A DNA stretch of 64,000 nucleotides from Kocuria rosea subsp. polaris. Its GTDB lineage: Bacteria > Actinomycetota > Actinomycetes > Actinomycetales > Micrococcaceae. Below, piece after piece: positions 1 to 8,113 of this stretch. The position numbers were made by a program, and so were the translations under genes. The notes below the pieces were generated by a model. The model searched no databases and was not told where the DNA came from. It worked only from the letters and a program-made list of their open reading frames with translations. The stretch lies in NCBI RefSeq assembly GCF_001483755.1, contig NZ_LQBK01000038.1, forward strand, positions 1 through 64,000. Direction: 5' to 3'. The first letter of the stretch is position 1; every line of letters starts with the position of its first letter.

Positions 1-1
1 G

Positions 2-70
2 GAGCTGGCCGCGGAGTCCCCGCAGCAGTCCCCGGTCGACGACGGCGCCATCGCCACGCGGAAGGGCTGA
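2..70 (+). CDS. ctaD: C-terminal end of probable cytochrome c oxidase subunit I (partial)
   Basis: The first 70 bases are open in one frame for 22 codons and end in TGA, two bases before the ctaF start. The visible tail is polar and unstructured (ELAAESPQQSPVDDGAIATR...). Subunit I of the aa3 oxidase normally precedes ctaF in actinobacteria and ends in such a tail, so ctaD is the likely identity. This rests on position; no catalytic residue lies inside the window. Confidence 0.6.
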   Translation, partial: ELAAESPQQSPVDDGAIATRKG

Positions 71-72
71 GC

Positions 73-477
73 ATGAAACTCTCCATCAAACTGTTCGTCA
101 TCCTCGGGCTCTTCAGCGTCCTGGTCGCCGTGGTCTACGGGTTCATGACCCGGTTCGACGAGCTCGTCGGGTTCCCGGCGCTGCTCGCCGTCGGCGCCAT
201 GTCCTTCATGCTGGCGGTCTACCTGTGGCTCGTGAACCGGAACACCGGTGGCGTGCTGCCGGAGGACAAGCTCGACGGCGAGATCGTCGAGTCCGCCGGT
301 GAGTACGGGCACTTCTCCCCGTGGAGCTGGTGGCCCCTGCTGCTCGGCACCGGCTGCGCCTTGGCGTTCACGGCGCTGGCCATGGGCTGGTGGATCCTCG
401 GCCTGGCGGCCCCGCTGGCGGTCCTGGGGCTCGTGGGTCTGATCTTCGAGTACTCCCGCGGCGACCACGCCCACTGA
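73..477 (+). CDS. ctaF: Cytochrome c oxidase subunit 4 (CtaF-like)
   Basis: A 134-residue membrane protein matching the actinobacterial subunit IV of the aa3 oxidase, which stabilises the cytochrome bcc-aa3 supercomplex. Four hydrophobic segments are visible: one at about residues 5-24, one at about 33-53 and a close pair at about 82-125. The family-typical stretch EYGHFSPWSWWPLLLG sits just before the second pair. The start is two bases after the preceding TGA, so the gene is probably translationally coupled to ctaD. A perfect 18-bp hairpin follows the stop. The rest of the respiratory chain (ctaE, qcrCAB) is on the opposite strand 4 kb away, separated by an insertion sequence. Confidence 0.93.
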   Translation: MKLSIKLFVILGLFSVLVAVVYGFMTRFDELVGFPALLAVGAMSFMLAVYLWLVNRNTGGVLPEDKLDGEIVESAGEYGHFSPWSWWPLLLGTGCALAFTALAMGWWILGLAAPLAVLGLVGLIFEYSRGDHAH

Positions 478-500
478 CACGGACGGCTCGAGCCGACCCG

Positions 501-538
501 CGGGAGGCCCCGGACACCCTGGTGTCCGGGGCCTCCCG
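501..538 (+). terminator. Rho-independent-type hairpin after ctaF
   Basis: Perfect inverted repeat of 18 bp (501-518 pairs with 521-538) with a 2-nt apex. No U run follows, as is usual for actinobacterial hairpin terminators. It lies 24 bases after the ctaF stop. Confidence 0.85.
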
Positions 539-763
539 CATACCCGGGCCGATTCGGCCCTGCTCGTCGTCCGGCCGGATCGTCCCTGAGCATGACCGGC
601 GGCGCTCTCCGTGACGATGGTGCGGCCACCGCGTCCGCCGCCTCACGGCCGCTCGATCACTCTCCACCGGGCACCGGGGGACAGTGGGCACGTTCCTTCA
701 CACCCGCATGTCGCAGAGCGCTGTCAGCGCCCCCGTGGCCCGGGGCAGCAGTCCGGGATGCGG

Positions 764-1123
764 TCAGCCGGCGGTGATCTCCAGTGCGACCAGCCCGGCC
801 ACGGTGACCGCGGCCATGACGATCCCGGTCACGGCCCACGCCCGTGCCGAACCGCGCAGGCCGACGGCCCCGAGCAGGGGGGCGCCGATCACCCCGACGG
901 GCAACCAGATCATGCCGGCGACCCGGGCCCAGTGCGGCGGGTCGATCCCGGGTTGGCTCACGGCCCAGACCCAGGCGAGGGCAGCGAGTCCGAGGGCGCC
1001 CAGAACGGCGCTCCAGATCCCCGCGGCCCGGCGCCGACCGCGCCTCGGCGGAGGATCGGCGGAAGCGTTCTGCTGGGGGGGGGGGGGGGGGTTCTCGACG
1101 GGTTTCCGATGGTCATGACGCAC
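764..1123 (-). CDS. Small membrane protein with proline run encoded by a 17-bp homopolymer
   Basis: A 119-residue protein with a polar, proline-rich N-terminus (residues 1-32, including five consecutive prolines at 12-16) and three hydrophobic segments at about 34-55, 66-88 and 95-117. The general look is that of small DUF4190-type actinobacterial membrane proteins, but I cannot assign a family. The start is supported by GGAGGTG five bases upstream. The five prolines are encoded by an unbroken run of 17 C on the coding strand (G at 1075-1091), 30-50 bases inside the gene. One base gained or lost there would put everything downstream out of frame. The polar N-terminus should face the cytoplasm. 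Confidence 0.6.
   Translation of the reverse strand: MRHDHRKPVENPPPPPQQNASADPPPRRGRRRAAGIWSAVLGALGLAALAWVWAVSQPGIDPPHWARVAGMIWLPVGVIGAPLLGAVGLRGSARAWAVTGIVMAAVTVAGLVALEITAG
1075..1091. repeat. Poly-G homopolymer tract (17 G) inside a reading frame
   Basis: Seventeen consecutive G on the plus strand, read as C by the minus-strand gene at 764-1123. Tracts this long are slippage-prone. The present length keeps the membrane-protein frame open. Confidence 0.95.
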
Positions 1124-1188
1124 CTCCAGCGCCAGGACAGTCCTCCGGCTCCGTATTCGTCCGTCGTCGTCAAGCGGTGCGACTCCGG

Positions 1189-1205
1189 CGTCGTTGTCAA
1201 CGACG
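1189..1205. promoter_or_regulatory. Perfect palindrome, candidate repressor operator
   Basis: CGTCGTTG-T-CAACGACG is a perfect 8+1+8 inverted repeat. It lies between the divergent genes starting at 1123 (minus) and 1352 (plus). On the minus strand it contains TTGACA, a consensus -35 hexamer. Size and symmetry are typical of TetR-like operators, but no regulator gene is adjacent. Confidence 0.45.
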
Positions 1206-1351
1206 TCGCATCTGCTCAGTATTCGTCCGGCGTCGACAGTCGTCCTTGTGATGGCCGACGATCTACACTGCCAACCACTGCCCGTCCCGGCTGATCCATC
1301 GGATGCCGGAAGGCCGGGTGTCCGTGAGCGGGATCGCGGTGAGGAGCGGAT

Positions 1352-1665
1352 GTGCCGGTACGTACGTCGTGGGCGCGGTGGCTGGTCGTCGCCGGCCTTG
1401 CCGCCATGGTGCTGGGAGCTCTCGATCCGCTGGAGGGATCACTGGTCATCGTGCCGGGCACGGGCCTGGCAGCCCTCGGGGCGTTTCTCGGGCGGAGCCG
1501 GCGCCGGGTGTTCTCCTACTGGGCGCTGCTCCTGGTGGCCATCGGGGTGGCGGCGCTGGTCGGCGTGAGTGCTGTCGGCGGGCTGGGAGAAGGGACCGGA
1601 CGCTCCCTCTGGTGGGCAGTCCTCGTCGTGGTGCCGTATGCCGCCGGCTGGCTGCTGGGGATCAT
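1352..1665 (+). pseudogene. Membrane protein gene, 5' part, interrupted by IS21-family insertion
   Basis: The first 104 codons and part of the next of a small membrane protein. Hydrophobic segments lie at about residues 8-24, 28-45, 53-75 and 86-103. The frame runs into the insertion sequence at 1666 and acquires a short foreign tail ending at 1705. Removing the element and one copy of the TCAT target duplication joins this part in frame to 4050-4122, giving a 128-residue protein with an arginine-rich C-terminus. Function unknown. The visible product would lack only the cytoplasmic tail, so partial function cannot be excluded. Confidence 0.75.
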
Positions 1666-1803
1666 TGATGGCGCTCAGGTGAAACTCCCCAGACCTGCTC
1701 ACTGAAATTCCCCACCCGTGTGGCTCCGCCAATGACGGCGGGGCCCCCTCGATGATGGCGGTCTCTGACCACCAGCCATCCATTCGAGGGAGCCCCGCTG
1801 ACC

Positions 1804-3159
1804 ATGCTCACACGGGAGGAAGACATCGACGCGCACGCCCTGGCCCGTCAGGGCTGGACGATCTCCGCGATCGCCCAGCACCTGGGCCGTGACCGCAAGA
1901 CCATCCGCGCCTACCTGGCCGGGAACCGCGCCCCCGGGGCCCGCCAACGCAGCACCCCGGATCCGTTTGCCCCGTTCGCCGACTACTGCCGGGCCCGCCT
2001 GGCCGAGGACCCGCACCTGTGGGCCACCACGCTCTACGACGAGGTCACCGACCCCGGGTACCCCGGGGCGTACCAGACCTTCACCCGCCAGCTGCGGCAA
2101 CGCCAGCTGCGCCCGGTGTGCCAGGACTGCCGGCCCACCGCCGGGCGGGCCGTGGCGGTGATCGAGCACCCGCCCGGGGAGGAGACCCAGTGGGACTGGG
2201 TCGAGCTGCCCGACCCACCGGCGGCCTGGGGCGCTGGCGCGAATGCGCACCTGCTCGTCGGGGCTCTGGCGCACTCCGGGGCCTGGCGCGGGCTCCTGTG
2301 CGAGTCCGAGGACCAGGCGCACCTGATCGCCGGCATCGACCACATCACCCGCGCCCTGGGCGGGGTCACCAAGGTGTGGCGCTTCGACCGGATGGCCACC
2401 GTCTGCCACCCGCCCACCGGCAAGGTCACCGCGACCTTCGCCGCGGTGGCCAAGCACTACGGGGTGCAGGTGGCGATCTGCCCACCGCGACGCGGTAACC
2501 GCAAGGGCGTGGTGGAGAAGGCCGTGCACTCGGCCGCCCAACGCGTCTGGCGCACCTTGCCCGATGACGCCACGGTCGAATCCGCACAAGCCGCACTGGA
2601 TCGGTGGTGCGCCACCCGCGGCGACGCCCGCCGCCGCACCACGAGCGAGGGCACCACGACGGTGGGCGCCCTGGCCTGCACCGAGCCGCTGGGGGCGCTG
2701 CCCCCGGTCCCGTTCCCGGCGGTCACCACGGTGACCCGGAAGGTCTTGGCCCAGGCGCTGGTGGCCTACCGCGGCAACTCCTACTCCGTGGCCCCGGAAC
2801 TGGCCCACGCCACGGTCACCGTGATCGCCCGCCTGGGCGAACCGCACCTCGACATCGCCACCAGCGGCGGGGCCGTCATCGCCCGCCACCGGGCCGCGGC
2901 CCCCGGTGCCGGGGCGATGGTCCGCGACCACGGCCACGTCACCGCGCTGAACACCGAGGCAATGAAGGCCGCCACCTCGGCGGTGCCGCACCGCAACAAG
3001 GTCCGCATCCCACCGGGGCCTGACGCCTTGGCTGCAGCCGCGGCCCTGCGCGGCAACAGCGATCCCGCCACCGTGACTGACGCGGTCGAGGACCGCGCCG
3101 TGGTCATCGACTTGTCTCGCTACGCGGCCGCTGCCGCTGGAAGGAACACCCTCACATGA
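1804..3159 (+). CDS. istA: IS21-family transposase IstA
   Basis: A 451-residue DDE transposase that catalyses strand transfer of the element. The N-terminus (residues 1-40) has a helix-turn-helix with the characteristic AHALARQGWTISAIAQHLGRD segment. The catalytic triad is recognisable at Asp131 (TQWDWVELP), Asp195 (WRFDRMATV) and Glu238 (KGVVEKAV). The C-terminal part carries the YRGNSYSVAP motif common in IstA. Its stop overlaps the istB start as ATGA, the usual translational coupling. The gene is full length for the family and shows no internal lesion. Confidence 0.95.
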   Translation: MLTREEDIDAHALARQGWTISAIAQHLGRDRKTIRAYLAGNRAPGARQRSTPDPFAPFADYCRARLAEDPHLWATTLYDEVTDPGYPGAYQTFTRQLRQRQLRPVCQDCRPTAGRAVAVIEHPPGEETQWDWVELPDPPAAWGAGANAHLLVGALAHSGAWRGLLCESEDQAHLIAGIDHITRALGGVTKVWRFDRMATVCHPPTGKVTATFAAVAKHYGVQVAICPPRRGNRKGVVEKAVHSAAQRVWRTLPDDATVESAQAALDRWCATRGDARRRTTSEGTTTVGALACTEPLGALPPVPFPAVTTVTRKVLAQALVAYRGNSYSVAPELAHATVTVIARLGEPHLDIATSGGAVIARHRAAAPGAGAMVRDHGHVTALNTEAMKAATSAVPHRNKVRIPPGPDALAAAAALRGNSDPATVTDAVEDRAVVIDLSRYAAAAAGRNTLT

Positions 3160-3983
3160 GCACCCCTCCCACCGAGCCGATGAGCGCCTCCCAGGCCAGC
3201 CTGTACCAGCAACTGCGCTCCCACCTGGCCGAGCTCAAGCTCACCACCGCCGCCGAGCACCTGCCGGGCGTCCTTGAGCAGGCCACCGCGGAAGGCCTGT
3301 CGATGACCGCCGCCCTCGAGCGGCTCCTGGGCCTGGAAGTCGAGGCCACCGAGGCCCGCCGGCTGGCCGGGCGGCTGCGGTTCGCCTCGCTGCCGTCGCC
3401 GGCGACCTTGGAGGGTTTCGACCTCGAAGCTACCCCGGGCCTGGATCCGGGGCTGGTGAACTAGCTGGCCTCCTGCCGGTACCTCGAGAGCGCGACCAAC
3501 GTGCTACTGATCGGCCCGCCCGGCGTCGGCAAGACCCACATGGCCGTCGGGTTGGCGCGCAAGGCCGCAGAGGCCGGCTACCGCACCTACTTCACCACCG
3601 CCGTCGACCTGGCCGCCCGCTGCCACAAGGCCGCGATCGAGGGCCGCTGGGCCACCACCATGCGCTTCTACGCCGGACCCACCCTGCTGGTCATCGACGA
3701 GCTCGGCTACCTGCCGCTGCCCGCCGAGGCCGCCTCGGCACTGTTCCAGGTCGTCTCCCAGCGCTACTTGAAGACCTCGATCATCCTCACCACCAACCGT
3801 GGGGTCGGCTCCTGGGGCGAGGTTCTCGGCGACACCACCGTCGCCGCAGCCCTGCTCGACCGGCTCCTGCACCGCTCCGTGGTCCTCAACCTCGACGGCG
3901 ACTCCTACCGGCTGCGCGTTCACCAGGCCCGCGCCGACACGCTGCGTCGGACGACCACCGGGACCCCACGACCGCTACAGTGA
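3156..3983 (+). pseudogene. istB: IS21-family helper ATPase IstB with premature stop
   Basis: Two collinear pieces of the AAA+ ATPase that partners IstA share one frame but are separated by a TAG at 3462-3464, codon 103. Codons 1-102 form the N-terminal helical region (SLYQQLRSHLAELKL...). After the stop the frame continues straight into NVLLIGPPGVGKTH, with Walker A Lys at codon 126, and Walker B LLVIDELGYLPL further on. IstB proteins normally read LVNELAS here, so GAG-to-TAG is the simplest explanation. A GTG at 3501 could restart translation and would leave the ATPase core but lose the N-terminal domain. Without the stop the product would be 275 residues, normal for IstB. Confidence 0.88.
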
Positions 3984-4045
3984 CCACAACCACCGGGTGG
4001 GGAAAATCGACGAGCATCCCCGGGGACTTTCACAGAGCGCCATCA

Positions 4046-4122
4046 TCATCGGCGCCGTCTCCGCAGCGCTCGAGTTCTTCCCGCGCTTACGGCCCCGGGA
4101 TCACGGCCGACGAGACCGGTGA
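4046..4122 (+). pseudogene. 3' remnant of the interrupted membrane protein gene
   Basis: The first four bases are the second copy of the TCAT duplication. From 4050 the frame continues the sequence broken at 1665 and encodes about 24 further residues (GAVSAALEFFPRLRPRDHGRRDR) to a TGA at 4120-4122. No separate start or Shine-Dalgarno is visible, so this is a remnant. From 4123 to 4378 I see no gene. Confidence 0.7.
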
Positions 4123-4378
4123 CGTCTGACGTCCTTCTTCTCCACCGGGATCGATGGGGCTACGTTCTCGCGGCCGGGCCATCGGCCGTACTGGAGGTGC
4201 TCACACCGTGGTGTCGGTGGTCCGGTGCGGTCTGCGAGCTCGGCGCGCGTCCCTGCGGTCTCCCGGGACGAGGACAGGCCGCGGCTCCCGGCGCCGAGCG
4301 GCAGGACACGAGCTGCTGCGGAGGGCGGCGGTGCACCCGACAGCAGGAGCGGTTCTCCGTCGAAGCGCCCCCTGACGC

Positions 4379-4418
4379 GACAGGGCCCCGAGAGGAACGA
4401 TCCTCTCGGGGCCCTGTC
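4379..4418 (-). terminator. Hairpin terminator after qcrB
   Basis: Perfect 18-bp stem (4379-4396 with 4401-4418) and an ACGA tetraloop, 15 bases after the qcrB stop on the minus strand. Confidence 0.88.
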
Positions 4419-4433
4419 AGTGGCGTCCGCCGC

Positions 4434-6095
4434 TCAGCGCACCAGCTCCCGCTCCTGGGAGCCCGTGGTCAGGGCGTCGGCCTCGTGGTGATGGTGCGCC
4501 GCTTCGAGCTCGGCGGGGGTGACGGGCGCCACCCGGTCCTCGAAGAAGAACCGGCTGACCCGCTCGCGCATCTTTTCGGTGCGCGTGATCTTGCCCTTCG
4601 CGTTCGGCTGCGCCGGCTCCACCTGGTAGTCCGGCATGTTGACCAGACGGTAGCGCTTGAACTCGTCGAGGGGCTCGTGCACCTCGATGAACTCGCCGTG
4701 CGGGAGCTGCTGCACCCGCCCGGTCTCGCGGCCGTGGAGGACGATCTCCCGGTCCTTGCGCTGCAGCGCCAGGCAGATCCGGCGGGTGATCATGAAGGCC
4801 AGGATCGGACCGAGGAAGTACAGCGCGCGCAGCCAGTACAGGACGTCGTTGACCGCGAGACGGAAGTGCGTGGCGATGAGGTCACCGCTGGCCGCGACGA
4901 GCATGATGGTGTAGAAGGTCACGCCGGCCGCGCCCATCGCGGTCCGGAACGGCGCGTTGCGGGGACGGTCCAGGATGTGGTGCTCCCGGTCGTCCTTCGT
5001 GACCCAGCGCTCGATCCAGGGCCAGGCCGCCATGAGTCCGAAGAGCACGGCGAGCGGCGCCATGGGCAGCAGCACGTTCATGGGGATCGACATGCCCCAG
5101 AACGTCCACTCCCAGTTGAACGGCCAGGTGCCGGGCATGAGACGCACGGCGCCGTCGGTGAAGCCCATGTACCAGTCGGGCTGGGAGCCGGCCTGGACCG
5201 GGGAGGGGTCGTACGGGCCGTAGTTCCAGATGGCGTTGATGGTGGTGGTGCCCGCCATCAGGGCCATGATCCCGAACACGATGAAGAAGAACCCGCCGGC
5301 CTTCGCCGCGTAGATCGGGCCCACGGGGAAGCCGACGACGTTGTTCTCGGTGCGGCCCGGGCCGGGGAACTGGGTGTGCTTGTGCACCACGACCATGAAG
5401 AGGTGCACGACGATCAGGAGCAGGATGATCGCCGGAATCACGAGCACGTGCAGGATGTAGAGGCGCGCGATGATGTCGTGCCCGGGGAACTCGCCGCCGA
5501 AGAGGAACATCGACAGGTACGCGCCCACGATCGGCAGGGCCTTCAGGATCGCGTCGGCGATGCGCAGGCCGTTGCCGGAGAGCACGTCGTCGGGAAGCGA
5601 GTAGCCGGTGAAGCCGGCGACGATCGCGAGCAGGAACAGGGCGACGCCGACGAGCCAGTTGAGCTCGCGCGGCCGGCGGAAGGCACCCGTGAAGAACACG
5701 CGGAGCATGTGCACGGACACGGCGGCCGCGAAGACCAGCGCGGACCAGTGGTGGATCTGGCGCAGGAAGAGCCCGCCGCGGATGTCGAAGGAGATGTCGA
5801 GGGACGACGCGTAGGCCGCGGACATCTCGACACCCTGCATCGGGACGTAGGAGCCCTCGTACTCCAGGGCCGCCATCGACGGCTCGAACCACAGGGCGAG
5901 GAACGTGCCGGAGAGCAGCAGGATGACGAAGGTGTACAGCGCCACCTCCCCGAACATGAAGGACCAGTGGTCGGGGAAGATCTTCCGCCCGAACTCCTTG
6001 ACCATCGGCGACATGCCCATGCGGGTGTCGACGAAGTTCGCGATCCGGCCGGTGCCCGTCTGGGGCTTGTACTCGTAATCAGTGGACGTGGACAT
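4434..6095 (-). CDS. qcrB: Cytochrome bc1 complex cytochrome b subunit QcrB
   Basis: A 553-residue integral membrane protein that oxidises menaquinol and passes electrons across the membrane to the Rieske protein and cytochrome cc. The di-heme b bundle is clear: the RQIHHWSALVFAAAVSVHMLRV helix and a later ILHVLVIPAIILLLIVVHL helix supply the histidine ligands. The PDWYMGFTDG motif marks the quinol site. A long cytoplasmic C-terminus rich in charge and His (residues ~430-553) is typical of actinobacterial QcrB. Its start overlaps the last base of qcrA, indicating tight coupling. It is the last gene of ctaE-qcrC-qcrA-qcrB. Confidence 0.97.
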   Translation of the reverse strand: MSTSTDYEYKPQTGTGRIANFVDTRMGMSPMVKEFGRKIFPDHWSFMFGEVALYTFVILLLSGTFLALWFEPSMAALEYEGSYVPMQGVEMSAAYASSLDISFDIRGGLFLRQIHHWSALVFAAAVSVHMLRVFFTGAFRRPRELNWLVGVALFLLAIVAGFTGYSLPDDVLSGNGLRIADAILKALPIVGAYLSMFLFGGEFPGHDIIARLYILHVLVIPAIILLLIVVHLFMVVVHKHTQFPGPGRTENNVVGFPVGPIYAAKAGGFFFIVFGIMALMAGTTTINAIWNYGPYDPSPVQAGSQPDWYMGFTDGAVRLMPGTWPFNWEWTFWGMSIPMNVLLPMAPLAVLFGLMAAWPWIERWVTKDDREHHILDRPRNAPFRTAMGAAGVTFYTIMLVAASGDLIATHFRLAVNDVLYWLRALYFLGPILAFMITRRICLALQRKDREIVLHGRETGRVQQLPHGEFIEVHEPLDEFKRYRLVNMPDYQVEPAQPNAKGKITRTEKMRERVSRFFFEDRVAPVTPAELEAAHHHHEADALTTGSQERELVR

Positions 6096-7189
6096 CAGTT
6101 CGCCTCACCCTGCATCTCTTCGACATGGGTACCGCGCTGCGAGTAGGTCGGACCGACCGGCTCCTGGAAATCGCTGCGGGCCACGAGGTAGCCCTCGTCG
6201 TCCACAGTGATCGGCAGCTGGGGAAGGGGCCGGGCGGCCGGCCCGAAGATGACCTCGCACTCGTTGGCGAGGTCGAACGTGGACTGGTGGCACGGGCACA
6301 GCAGGTGGTGCGTCTGCTGCTCGTAGAGCGCGACCGGGCAGCCGACGTGCGTGCAGACCTTCGAGTAGGCGAAGATGCCGTCGACGTTCCAGTCGGCCTT
6401 CTCCGGGGACACGTTGACCGTCTCCGGATCGAGGCGCATGAGCAGGACCACGGCCTTGGCCTTCTCGTCGAGGTAGCCCTCGTTGTGCCCGATGGTGTTC
6501 AGGTTCTCGGGAACCACGTGGAACGTGGAGCCCAGCGTGACGTCCGAGGCCTTGATGGGAGTGCCGGAGGGATCGCGCACCAGACGGATCCCCTCGTCCC
6601 ACAGGGTCTCCTTGAGGACGTCCAGGTTCGTCGGGCCGAGGTCCCGGAGGAGCCCGACGAACGGCAGGGGAGCGAGCACGGCCGCACCGATGAGGGTGTT
6701 GCGCAGCAGGGGCCGGCGCTTGATCCCGGACTCGTCGTAGATCGTGGTGAGGATGCTCTGCGCCTCGGCGCGCTGCTCCTCCGTGCGCACCGCGTGGCGG
6801 CTCTCGACCAGCTCGTGGTCCGGCATGAGGGTGCGGGCCCAGTGCACGACGCCGAGGCCGATGCCGAACATGCCCAGCGCGATGCCCAGGCCGAGCAGCA
6901 GGTTCTGCAGCTGCAGCGCACGCGTGGGCTCGGTGTTCGTGACGTCGTAGATGGGACCCTCCACGCGGATGCCGAAGTATCCGACGAAGAACAGGATCGA
7001 TCCGACGATCGAGAGCAGGAACAGCAGGACGACCTGCCGTTCGGCGCGCTTGGCGGCCGACGAGTCGATGTCCGTCAGGCGCGGGCTGTGCGGGGGCAGT
7101 CCGGGGTCGGGGAAACGCTCCATTGCCGTGGTGCCCGTGGTGGCAACGGTTCCCGACTGGTGGGGAGTGCCGTCACTGTGGCTTCCCAT
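6095..7189 (-). CDS. qcrA: Cytochrome bc1 complex Rieske iron-sulfur subunit QcrA
   Basis: A 364-residue Rieske protein with the actinobacterial architecture of three N-terminal membrane helices (about residues 52-72, 97-117 and 166-182) before the [2Fe-2S] domain. The cluster ligands are in CTHVGC (279-284) and CPCH (298-301). I chose the ATG at 7189 because GAGGGA lies four bases upstream and the protein then begins MGSHSDGTP. In-frame ATG codons at 7201 and 7243 are possible, but a -10-like TACGAT at 7221-7226 makes the longest version unlikely. Residues 1-45 are polar and probably cytoplasmic. It transfers electrons from QcrB to the diheme QcrC. Confidence 0.95.
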   Translation of the reverse strand: MGSHSDGTPHQSGTVATTGTTAMERFPDPGLPPHSPRLTDIDSSAAKRAERQVVLLFLLSIVGSILFFVGYFGIRVEGPIYDVTNTEPTRALQLQNLLLGLGIALGMFGIGLGVVHWARTLMPDHELVESRHAVRTEEQRAEAQSILTTIYDESGIKRRPLLRNTLIGAAVLAPLPFVGLLRDLGPTNLDVLKETLWDEGIRLVRDPSGTPIKASDVTLGSTFHVVPENLNTIGHNEGYLDEKAKAVVLLMRLDPETVNVSPEKADWNVDGIFAYSKVCTHVGCPVALYEQQTHHLLCPCHQSTFDLANECEVIFGPAARPLPQLPITVDDEGYLVARSDFQEPVGPTYSQRGTHVEEMQGEAN

Positions 7190-7220
7190 GTGGTCCCTCA
7201 TTCTTCTCTTGGTGCAGTTG

Positions 7221-7226
7221 ATCGTA
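7221..7226 (-). promoter_or_regulatory. Possible -10 element for qcrA-qcrB
   Basis: TACGAT on the minus strand, 31 bases before the chosen qcrA start, in the 73-base gap after qcrC. No convincing -35 is visible. It would give an internal promoter for qcrAB. Confidence 0.35.
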
Positions 7227-7262
7227 GCTTCGGGGTCCGACATTCGCTGCCGGCACGGGGCG

Positions 7263-8054
7263 TCAGGCGGAACGCGAGGTGAGCCAGACGGTGAACCCGA
7301 TGATGACGGCGAGCCCGATGGTCCAGACGAACAGGCCCTCCGACACCGGGCCGAGGGCGCCGAGGCCGAAACCGCCCGGGTTCGGGCTGTCCTCGAGGGT
7401 CTTCAGGTAGGTGATGACGTCGCGCTTCTCCTCGGGGGTGATGTTCGCGTCGTTGAACACCGGCATGTTCTGCGGACCGGTCTGCATGGCCTCGTAGATG
7501 TGCTTCTCCTCGACGTCCATCACGGAGGGGGCGTACTTGCCGCGGGTCAGCGCGCCACCGGCACCGGCGGCGTTGTGGCACATGGCGCAGTTGGCGAGGA
7601 AGACCTTCGCACCGTTGGCGGCGTTGCCCTGGGTGACGTCCAGGTACTGCTCCTCGGGAACGCCCGGGCCGGGGCCGAAGGTCGCGACGTAGGCGGCGAA
7701 CTGGCGGACCTGCTCGTCGTTGAACTGGACCGCCTTGTCCGCGGCCTGCGGCCCGTTGGCCTGCATGGGCATGCGGCCGGTGCCGACCTGGAAGTCGACG
7801 GCGGCGGCACCGACGCCCACGAGCGACGGACCGGACGGCGTCCCGGCGCCGTCGAGGCCGTGGCAGGTCGAGCAGTTCGCGACGAACAGCTTCTCGCCCT
7901 CCTCGATGTCCTGCGCCGTGTAGGACTCGGTCTGGGCCTTGGCCTCGTTGGTGGTGGTGGCGACTGCGTAGAGTCCACCGCTGAGGAGCAGGGCCAGGAC
8001 CATCAGTACGAGGACTGCGAGCGGGTGGCGCCGCTGCTGCGAAAGTGCCTTCAC
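7263..8054 (-). CDS. qcrC: Diheme cytochrome cc subunit QcrC
   Basis: A 263-residue protein carrying two heme c motifs, CSTCH at 61-65 and CAMCH at 156-160. The fused diheme design lets the actinobacterial bc1 complex deliver electrons directly to cytochrome aa3 without soluble cytochrome c. A hydrophobic signal or anchor spans residues 11-32 and a C-terminal membrane helix about 241-260, so both hemes face outside. The GTG start at 8054 is preceded by AAGGAA; longer forms run into ctaE and are not credible. It sits between ctaE and qcrA in one transcription unit. Confidence 0.96.
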   Translation of the reverse strand: MKALSQQRRHPLAVLVLMVLALLLSGGLYAVATTTNEAKAQTESYTAQDIEEGEKLFVANCSTCHGLDGAGTPSGPSLVGVGAAAVDFQVGTGRMPMQANGPQAADKAVQFNDEQVRQFAAYVATFGPGPGVPEEQYLDVTQGNAANGAKVFLANCAMCHNAAGAGGALTRGKYAPSVMDVEEKHIYEAMQTGPQNMPVFNDANITPEEKRDVITYLKTLEDSPNPGGFGLGALGPVSEGLFVWTIGLAVIIGFTVWLTSRSA

Positions 8055-8113
8055 GTCAAACGTTCCTTCAATTCGGTGTTGGTTTGCTTGGTGCGTCCCC
8101 GGGACGGCGCGGC

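Larger units (their letters stand above)
1666..4045 (+). mobile_element. IS21-family insertion sequence, complete with target duplication
   Basis: A 2,380-bp element carrying istA and istB. The outermost 11 bp are a perfect inverted repeat (TGATGGCGCTC at 1666-1676 and its complement at 4035-4045), beginning TG and ending CA. A longer imperfect subterminal repeat extends to the CCCCACCC block on each side (1666-1717 and 3995-4045), containing two similar GTGAAA-TCCCC modules, as expected for the multiple transposase sites of IS21 elements. It is flanked by a 4-bp direct repeat TCAT (1662-1665 and 4046-4049). The insertion splits a membrane protein gene. istB carries an in-frame stop, so this copy may not transpose autonomously. 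Confidence 0.95.

Noticed and set aside
1699-2991. 430-codon minus-strand frame opposite istA
   Set aside because: Shadow of istA; gly/arg-rich with no domain.
4119-6146. Very long plus-strand open frame opposite qcrB
   Set aside because: It is the antisense shadow of qcrB in high-GC DNA; composition is Arg/Gly/Glu/Val-rich without motifs, while qcrB is unambiguous.
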